From DATEOR01 sp035698665 (GTDB lineage: Bacteria > Actinomycetota > Thermoleophilia > Gaiellales > Gaiellaceae), in NCBI GenBank assembly GCA_035698665.1, contig DASSBN010000078.1, positions 3,298 through 67,297 of the forward strand: a stretch of 64,000 nt of DNA. Direction: 5' to 3'. Positions 59,035 through 64,000 of the stretch are shown here, in pieces (the stretch's first letter is position 1; each line of letters opens with the position of its first letter). The notes under the pieces are model-generated. The model worked only from the letters and a program-made list of their open reading frames with translations. It searched no databases and was not told where the DNA came from. The translations under genes and the position numbers were made by a program.

Positions 59035-59913
59035 CTAGCCCATGAGCAAACGGGTGCACTCGATGTGCCCCTGTTCGAGGCGCTGCTCCTCGAGACCCCA
59101 GGCGAGACCGTGCGCGATCCCCCAGCCGACCATCCGCTCACGGTCGAGATCGAGCGCAGTCGCAAGAAAATCGAGCCGCTGTCCGACCGTGTGTGCTGCA
59201 TCCGGATCGTTCGCGAGCGCGCGCCGGCGATCTCGCAAAAGCGATGCGGTGTCGAACTCGCGCTCTCCCACGAGAGGCTTCGGGTCGATCGCAAGCCAGC
59301 CGCGCTCCGAGCGGAGCACGTTCCCCCCGTGGAAATCTTGATGGACCAGGACCTGCTCGCCCTGACTCTGACCCGCCTCGCGGAGGAACCCGACCGCGCG
59401 GTCGAGAAGCTCGCGCTCGAACGGCCTGCCGTGCCCGAGCCAACGCCGCGGGAGGTCCTCGGCCCAGCGCTCGGCCTCGTCAGCGAGATGCCTGAACGGC
59501 TGGCCTTCGCTCGGCGCTCGCCACAGCTTTTGCAGCACCTCGGCCGCGATCCCCATCGCGTTCTCCTCAGGAAGACTCCAGAGCTGTTCGCCGGGAACGC
59601 AGCGCTCGACGAGCAACGCACGCCGAGCGTCGTCGCGGTCGAGAAGACGCACGGCCCCGGCGCCGTTCCAGCACGCGAGCGCGTCGGCCTCGTGTTCGCT
59701 CTCCGACTCGGGAAAGTTGACCTTGAGCACCGCCAAAGCGCCGTCCGGACGCCGGGCCGGCACGACCAGGGAGATGTGCGCAGGCTCGAAGGGAGACTCG
59801 AGTCCGAGCGACCATTCCTCGGCGAGCTCGGCCACAAGCCGGGGTAGGCGCTCGAGCCATTCCGCGCCGCCCGGCTCGCCGCGCCACCATTCGAGGCCGC
59901 TCGGGACGATCAG
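59035..59913 (-). CDS. Aminoglycoside/hydroxyurea phosphotransferase-like protein
   Basis: About 290 residues, APH(6)/hydroxyurea-kinase fold: LVVPARRPDGALAVLKVNFP as the ATP lysine strand, HEADALACWNGAGAVRLL, LLVERCVPGEQL, VHQDFHGGNVL as Brenner-type catalytic loop (Asp and Asn present) and DPKPLVGEREFD. No ATG, GTG or TTG lies where homologues start. CTG 59913 just after the macro-gene stop would suit; GTG 59835 would cut off part of the fold and 60045 is deep inside the macro gene. Small-molecule phosphorylation is likely; substrate unknown. Confidence 0.72.
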   Translation of the reverse strand: MIVPSGLEWWRGEPGGAEWLERLPRLVAELAEEWSLGLESPFEPAHISLVVPARRPDGALAVLKVNFPESESEHEADALACWNGAGAVRLLDRDDARRALLVERCVPGEQLWSLPEENAMGIAAEVLQKLWRAPSEGQPFRHLADEAERWAEDLPRRWLGHGRPFERELLDRAVGFLREAGQSQGEQVLVHQDFHGGNVLRSERGWLAIDPKPLVGEREFDTASLLRDRRRALANDPDAAHTVGQRLDFLATALDLDRERMVGWGIAHGLAWGLEEQRLEQGHIECTRLLMG

Positions 59914-59924
59914 AGGCAGGCTGC

Positions 59925-60416
59925 CTATTCGCCGACGGCGGACCGGAAGGCCTGCTCGGAGTCGTGTCCGAAGACGGCGAAGACGACCCGCTCGAGGCTC
60001 TCCGGCTCGAAGGCCCGAGCCTCCGTGACCATCAGCTCCGCGCAACGCTCGACCGGAAAGCCGCCCACGCCCGTCCCGAAAGCCGGCATGGCGAGCGAGT
60101 GGGCGCCGAGCTCGTCTGCGACCTCGAGCGTCCGCCGCGTCGCCTGCGAGATGAGCTCCGCGGAGGTTTGGAGGTCCTGGCCCATGACGGCCGCGTGGAC
60201 GATGTGCTTCGCCTTCAGGTTCCCGGCCCCGGTCGCGATCGCCTGGCCAACGGCGATCGGCGCCTGGGCGACCGCCTCCTGCTCGATCTCCGCGCCGCCC
60301 GCACGCTTGATCGCACCGGCCACTCCGGCGCCCATCCAGAGCTCGTTGTTCGCCGCGTTCGCGAGCGCGTCGACGTCGAGCTCGGTGATGTCGCCTTCGA
60401 CGACCTCCAGCTCCAT
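59925..60416 (-). CDS. Macro domain protein
   Basis: 163 residues, single macro domain: VEGDITELDVDALANAANNELWMGAGVAGAIKRAGG (ADP-ribose loop), GNLKAKHIVHAAVMG, AMPAFGTGVGGFP. It binds ADP-ribose or related nucleotides; many remove ADP-ribosyl groups. The catalytic Asn (ANAANN) is kept. It reads with the APH-like and MMPL genes in one direction, ten bases from the latter. No ADP-ribosyltransferase or toxin is next to it. Confidence 0.9.
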   Translation of the reverse strand: MELEVVEGDITELDVDALANAANNELWMGAGVAGAIKRAGGAEIEQEAVAQAPIAVGQAIATGAGNLKAKHIVHAAVMGQDLQTSAELISQATRRTLEVADELGAHSLAMPAFGTGVGGFPVERCAELMVTEARAFEPESLERVVFAVFGHDSEQAFRSAVGE

Positions 60417-60426
60417 GCGCGGAACC

Positions 60427-62592
60427 CTAGCGACCGCTCGCGCTCGGCACCGGTTGCCGCAAGGGCGACGGCTTGACGCGGAAGACGCGGGCCACGTTGG
60501 GCGGGAGCCACCAGTTCCAGCGGCCGAAGAGCTTCATGGCGCTCGGCACGAGGAGCGCGCGCACGATCGTCACGTCGATGAGGATCGCCGTCGCAAGCCC
60601 GAAGCCGAACTGCTGCAGGCCGACGATGGACCCGGCCACGAAGCCCATGAACGCGGCGAACATGACGAGCCCCGCTGCGGTCACGATCCGCCCCGTCTTC
60701 GCGAGCCCGGCGGAGACGGCCTCCTCGTTCGTCCGCCCCGCGTCCCACTCCTCGCGCATCCGGCTCACGAGGAAGACCTCGTAGTCCATGGACAGGCCGA
60801 AGACCATCGCGAAGACGAAGACCGGGATCCAGCCCTCGATCTGCTCGAAGCTGATGAGCCCCACCGCTCCGGCGCCGCCCCATTTGAAGAACATGACCAG
60901 GAGGCCGTACGCGGCGCCGATCGAGAGCAGGTTCAGGATGATCGCCTTCAGCGGCAGGATCACCGAGCGAAAAGCGCGCAAGAGGAGGACGTAGGTCAGG
61001 AGGAGCACGCCGAGCACGAGCCAGGGGAAGGCTCCGTACGTGAGGTCGAGAAAGTCGACACCGCTCGGCGGTCCGCCGCCCGCATAGACGCTCACGCCGT
61101 CGGGGAAGCCGGCAGCGGGAACGATGTCGTTGCGCAGCCGGTCGACAAAATGCAAGGCAGGCGGCGAGCCGTACTCGCTCTTCCCGATGACGGTGATGTG
61201 GAAATAGCGGCCGGATGGATCGACGTACTGCGGCCCCTCCCCGAACTGGACGGTGGCGACCTCCGGATCCGCGCGAAGACCCTGCTCGAGCTGTCCGATG
61301 GCCGCACGCACTGCGGTCTCGTCGACTCCCCCGCGCCGGCCCGTGTCGCCGACGAGCGCCGTGGGGGCGAGCGCGCCTTCGCCGACGGCGTCCGAGATGA
61401 CGTTCAGGCCCTCGACGCCTTCGAGGTTCTGCGGGATGCCCTTGTTCGAGCCGGGTCCGACCTCGAGCCAGAAGACGGGAAGGGCGAGGAGGAGCAGGAA
61501 GGCCGTCGTCCCTGCGGCCACCGCGGCGGCGTGGCGCATCACTCCGCGGGAGAGCCGCCACCAGAAGTTGTACTCGGAGTCGCGCCGGTCGAGAACTGCT
61601 CCGGGAACGATCCGTACGCGATCGAGCCCGTTGACCAGGAAGTACACGAGCACCGGGAGAAGCGTCAGCGCGCAGGCGACCGAGACGAGCGGGATGACGA
61701 GGCCGCCGATCCCGAACCCGCGCATGAACGGGAGCGGCATGAAGAGCATGAGCGCGAGGCCGATTCCGACCGCTGAGCCGCTGAAGACGACCGCGCGGCC
61801 GGCGGTCTCCATCGTTCTGACGATCGCGTCCTCCTTGGACTTGCCCGCCCGCAGCTCCTCTCGGTAGCGGTAGACGATGAGGAGCGAGTAGTCGATTGCG
61901 ATCCCGAGCCCGATGAGCATGACGAGGTTCTGGAGATAGGTCGTCAGCTCCATCAGATGGGCGAAGATCCAGATGATCCCGAGCGTCGTCGGGATCGCAG
62001 CTCCGGCGAAGATCAGCGGGAGCAGGAATGCCAGCGTCCCGAAGACGAACGCGAGGATCAGCGCGGCGATCGGGATCGCGATGAAGAGCTCGCCCACCTT
62101 GAGGTCGTGTGCGAAGACGGGGTCGAGGTCGTGCTCGATCGCCGCCTGCCCCGAGACGTAGACCGTCGCGCCGGGAATCTCGCCCGCCGCTTTGCGCATG
62201 TCGTCCGTGTAGCCCTTCGCGTCGGCCGGCTCGAGGCTCGAGACGATGGTCGCGCTCACGACTGCGCCGGAGACGGCTTGAACGCCCGCGAGCTGGCCGG
62301 TGGGGAGCACCTCGGTAGCCGCCTGCGCGCGCTCACGGACCGTGGGCAAGAGCCGCTGAGCCGACCCCGGCTCTCCCTTCACGACGACGCTGAACGAGCC
62401 GACGGTCTTCTGGCCGAAATGCTCCTCCAGGATGTTCTCGGCGCGGGCCGTGTCGGTTCCAGGGAGCGAAAAGCGGTTCGTCAAGAGGTCGCTGAGCCCC
62501 GAGGTCGCGTACATCCCCATGAGAAAAAGGGCCGTCCATGTCGCGACGACCCACCAGCGATAGCGGATCATCGCCCGCGTCCAGCGTTCCAC
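60427..62592 (-). CDS. MMPL-family transporter
   Basis: 721 residues, RND superfamily. Two halves each with a soluble outer loop (about 40-170 and 380-510) and five to six helices; MMPL motifs include GLGIAIDYSLLIVYRYREEL and FGLSMDYEVFLVSRMREEW, with the Asp-Tyr pairs used for proton relay. Exports lipids or other hydrophobic matter in the family; cargo unknown. Starts at GTG 62592 sharing a base with the stop of the small upstream gene. Confidence 0.93.
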   Translation of the reverse strand: MERWTRAMIRYRWWVVATWTALFLMGMYATSGLSDLLTNRFSLPGTDTARAENILEEHFGQKTVGSFSVVVKGEPGSAQRLLPTVRERAQAATEVLPTGQLAGVQAVSGAVVSATIVSSLEPADAKGYTDDMRKAAGEIPGATVYVSGQAAIEHDLDPVFAHDLKVGELFIAIPIAALILAFVFGTLAFLLPLIFAGAAIPTTLGIIWIFAHLMELTTYLQNLVMLIGLGIAIDYSLLIVYRYREELRAGKSKEDAIVRTMETAGRAVVFSGSAVGIGLALMLFMPLPFMRGFGIGGLVIPLVSVACALTLLPVLVYFLVNGLDRVRIVPGAVLDRRDSEYNFWWRLSRGVMRHAAAVAAGTTAFLLLLALPVFWLEVGPGSNKGIPQNLEGVEGLNVISDAVGEGALAPTALVGDTGRRGGVDETAVRAAIGQLEQGLRADPEVATVQFGEGPQYVDPSGRYFHITVIGKSEYGSPPALHFVDRLRNDIVPAAGFPDGVSVYAGGGPPSGVDFLDLTYGAFPWLVLGVLLLTYVLLLRAFRSVILPLKAIILNLLSIGAAYGLLVMFFKWGGAGAVGLISFEQIEGWIPVFVFAMVFGLSMDYEVFLVSRMREEWDAGRTNEEAVSAGLAKTGRIVTAAGLVMFAAFMGFVAGSIVGLQQFGFGLATAILIDVTIVRALLVPSAMKLFGRWNWWLPPNVARVFRVKPSPLRQPVPSASGR

Positions 62593-62744
62593 TAGCGTTC
62601 CTCCCGCTCGTCGGCGCCGAGGAGGCTCGCAGCCCTCCGAGCCGCCTTGCGTGACCTCACCCGCTCGGCGTTTCGGACACCCGCAACCCAGATATACGCG
62701 AGAAAACCGAGCATGAGCCCCGACGCTTTGAGGATGCGACCCAT
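62592..62744 (-). CDS. 50-residue membrane protein upstream of the MMPL gene
   Basis: ATG 62744 to TAG 62592. MGRILKASGLMLGFLAYIWVAGVRN gives one helix; the rest is a basic helix (ERVRSRKAARRAASLLGADEREER). No clear Shine-Dalgarno. Overlap with the MMPL start (TAGTG) suggests they are co-translated, so it may be a small accessory of the transporter. Divergent from the Hsp20 gene, 15 bases apart. Confidence 0.5.
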   Translation of the reverse strand: MGRILKASGLMLGFLAYIWVAGVRNAERVRSRKAARRAASLLGADEREER

Positions 62745-62759
62745 CGGTACGATTGTCTC

Positions 62760-63194
62760 ATGACCCGCAGGGAGATCGACCGCATGAAGTCGGAGATGGA
62801 AGAGCTCTTCGCCGACCTCTGCCAGGTGCCCCGGCTCGTCGCCCGGCGAGCCGGATTTCGGCCTGCCCTCGACGTGTACCGCACGGACGACCCTCCCGCG
62901 ATCACCGTCGTCGTCGAGCTCGCCGGGATCGATCCGGAGGGCGTCGACGCCGCGGTCGTGGACGGGGTGCTCGTCGTGCGCGGGCGCCGCGCGCGGCCGG
63001 CGGGGAATCGCTTCTACCAGCACATCGAGATCGACTACGGGATCTTCGAGCGCCGGGTGCAGCTGAACGAGGCCGTCGACTCGGAAGCGGCCAGCGCCAC
63101 GTACGAGAACGGCCTTCTCTCCATTCACCTGCCGCTCGCGCAGAAGGCTCCGAAGCAGGTGCGGGTGACCATTCAGTCGACGGAGGACGCATGA
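62760..63194 (+). CDS. Small heat-shock protein, Hsp20/alpha-crystallin
   Basis: 144 residues. The alpha-crystallin domain fills about 40-140: PALDVYRTDDPPAITVVVELAGIDPEGVDAAVVDGVLVVRG, then FYQHIEIDYGIFERRVQLNEAVDSEAASATYENGLLSIHLPL, the last with the A-x-x-x-n-G-x-L signature. It holds unfolded proteins. ATG at 62760 has no strong ribosome site. Its TGA overlaps the ATG of lon (ATGA), an unusual and tight link between chaperone and protease. Confidence 0.9.
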   Translation: MTRREIDRMKSEMEELFADLCQVPRLVARRAGFRPALDVYRTDDPPAITVVVELAGIDPEGVDAAVVDGVLVVRGRRARPAGNRFYQHIEIDYGIFERRVQLNEAVDSEAASATYENGLLSIHLPLAQKAPKQVRVTIQSTEDA

Positions 63195-64000
63195 GCGCCG
63201 TCGAGGAAAGCGTGCGCCCCGGCGAGGACGCCGTCGGCGAGGTCATGCCGATCCTGCCGCTGAAGGAGACGGTCGTCTTCCCCGATTCGATGACGCCGCT
63301 CGCCATCGGCCAGGAGCGCTCGATCCAGCTCGTCGACGAGGCCGTTTCGAACGACTCGACGATCGCGCTCGTCGCGACGCGCACTGACGACGAGGAAGCG
63401 CGCAGCGCCGACGACATCTACGAGGTCGGGACGGCAGCGCTGATCCACAAGATGATTCGCGTCCCCGACGGGACGCTTCGCATCCTCGTCCAGGGCGTGC
63501 GCCGCGTGCGGCTCGACCGCCTCGTCCAGACGGAGCCGTACCTCGTCGGCGAGTTCTCCGACCTGCCCGACGTCGAGGGCCCCGAGACCGAGGTCGAAGC
63601 GCTGGCTCGCAATGTCGAGGCGCTCTTCAGCCGGATCATCGGGCTCGTCCCCTACCTCCCCGACGAGCTGCAGCTCGCCGCCGCGAACGCCGAGGACCCG
63701 AGCACGCTCGCGAACCTCGTCGCGACGACCATGCGCCTGAAGACGCCCGAGAAGCAGGAGCTCCTCGAAGAGGCGGACATCGAGGCTCGCCTGCGCCGGC
63801 TGACGGTGATCTTGAACCGCGAGCTCGAGGTGCTCGAGCTCGGGACGAAGATCCAGTCGCAGGTGCAGTCGGAGATGGAGCACTCGCAGCGCGAGTACTT
63901 CCTCCGCCAGCAGCTGAAGGCGATCCAGGACGAGCTCGGCGAAGGGGACGAGCAGCAGGCCGAGATCGCAGAGCTGCGCGGGCAGATCGAGGAGGCCCAC
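63191..64000 (+). CDS. lon: ATP-dependent protease Lon, N-terminal part
   Basis: Runs off the right edge: 270 residues are seen. The LON substrate-binding domain (about 18-205) begins with LPLKETVVFPDSMTPLAIG and includes LVQGVRRVRLDRL, followed by a coiled-coil segment (about 210-265, REYFLRQQLKAIQDELGEGDE) that in Lon leads to the AAA+ module, not in the window. Degrades damaged and regulatory proteins. ATG 63191 overlaps the end of the Hsp20 gene. Catalytic Ser-Lys dyad lies outside the window. Confidence 0.93.
   Translation, partial: MSAVEESVRPGEDAVGEVMPILPLKETVVFPDSMTPLAIGQERSIQLVDEAVSNDSTIALVATRTDDEEARSADDIYEVGTAALIHKMIRVPDGTLRILVQGVRRVRLDRLVQTEPYLVGEFSDLPDVEGPETEVEALARNVEALFSRIIGLVPYLPDELQLAAANAEDPSTLANLVATTMRLKTPEKQELLEEADIEARLRRLTVILNRELEVLELGTKIQSQVQSEMEHSQREYFLRQQLKAIQDELGEGDEQQAEIAELRGQIEEAH

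Noticed and set aside
59035..60045. Start of the APH-like gene at 60045
   Set aside because: It would lie 120 bases inside the macro gene and add an Arg/Gly-rich stretch without homology.
1..64000. CRISPR arrays, insertion sequences, prophage or integrase genes
   Set aside because: No regularly spaced repeats, transposase or integrase motif and no break in gene order were seen.

Overview
The window is a GC-rich chromosomal segment with ATG/GTG/TTG starts, no visible mobile elements and almost no intergenic DNA. Gene content points to a high-GC Gram-positive (Actinomycetota), probably a deep-branching class such as Thermoleophilia. The evidence is a PdtaS/PdtaR-type two-component pair, the fhaA-fhaB-PP2C-rodA/ftsW-pbpA-pknB growth cluster, four Ser/Thr protein kinases, an actinobacterial-type dCTP deaminase, TatA/TatC, a SufCBDSU operon and a caa3-type cytochrome oxidase. 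The class-level placement is inference from gene content; no rRNA gene is present.

Layout. 1-5.5 kb: signal transduction (pdtaR, cut by the edge; pdtaS; a triple-PAS sensor kinase facing a DNA-binding response regulator; a lone receiver-like protein with Glu in place of the phospho-Asp). 5.6-9.6 kb, minus strand: glutamine synthetase, HNH nuclease, GNAT, DUF4446 and a membrane-anchored protein. 9.7-19.5 kb, plus strand: kinase with a polytopic tail, FhaA, FhaB, PP2C phosphatase, RodA/FtsW, PbpA, PknB with four PASTA repeats, Ddl. This is a coupled programme for peptidoglycan synthesis and its control by Ser/Thr phosphorylation. 19.5-24.9 kb: a second transmembrane kinase with a discoidin-like sensor, GabT, Dcd, an NAD(P)-binding protein and a secreted RTX-repeat protein. 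24.9-25.1 kb: a structured non-coding stretch, probably an RNA or mRNA leader read on the minus strand. 25.1-30.5 kb: SufC-B-D-S-U plus a Rieske ferredoxin for Fe-S cluster assembly. 30.6-35.6 kb: tatAC, adenosine deaminase, a TPR protein, a STAS protein, a lipoprotein cytochrome c, GNAT and USP-like proteins. 35.6-40.1 kb: the terminal oxidase (subunit II with fused cytochrome c, subunit I, subunit III) interleaved with genes for universal-stress-like proteins.

40.2-43.3 kb is a patch of very small membrane proteins around a quinone-oxidoreductase gene and a LysR regulator. 43.3-50.6 kb, minus strand: a PQQ-type sugar dehydrogenase lipoprotein, a trimethylamine-dehydrogenase-like flavoprotein with an unrecognised partner, a polar amino-acid ABC transporter and a secreted nuclease. 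After tRNA-Lys(CTT), 51.1-55.1 kb encodes a UDP-sugar pathway resembling UDP-2,3-diacetamido-uronic acid synthesis, without its aminotransferase. 55-64 kb: a SpoIID/LytB-like exported protein, a fourth kinase, a sugar-epimerase-like pseudoenzyme, an aminoglycoside-phosphotransferase-like protein, a macro-domain protein, an MMPL transporter, Hsp20 and the start of Lon.

An architectural trait runs through the window: convergent genes nearly always abut, and five pairs share the palindrome CTAG as stop codon on both strands. Only one textbook intrinsic terminator was found. Start codons were chosen by domain extent, Shine-Dalgarno sequence and overlap with the upstream stop; uncertain ones are flagged.
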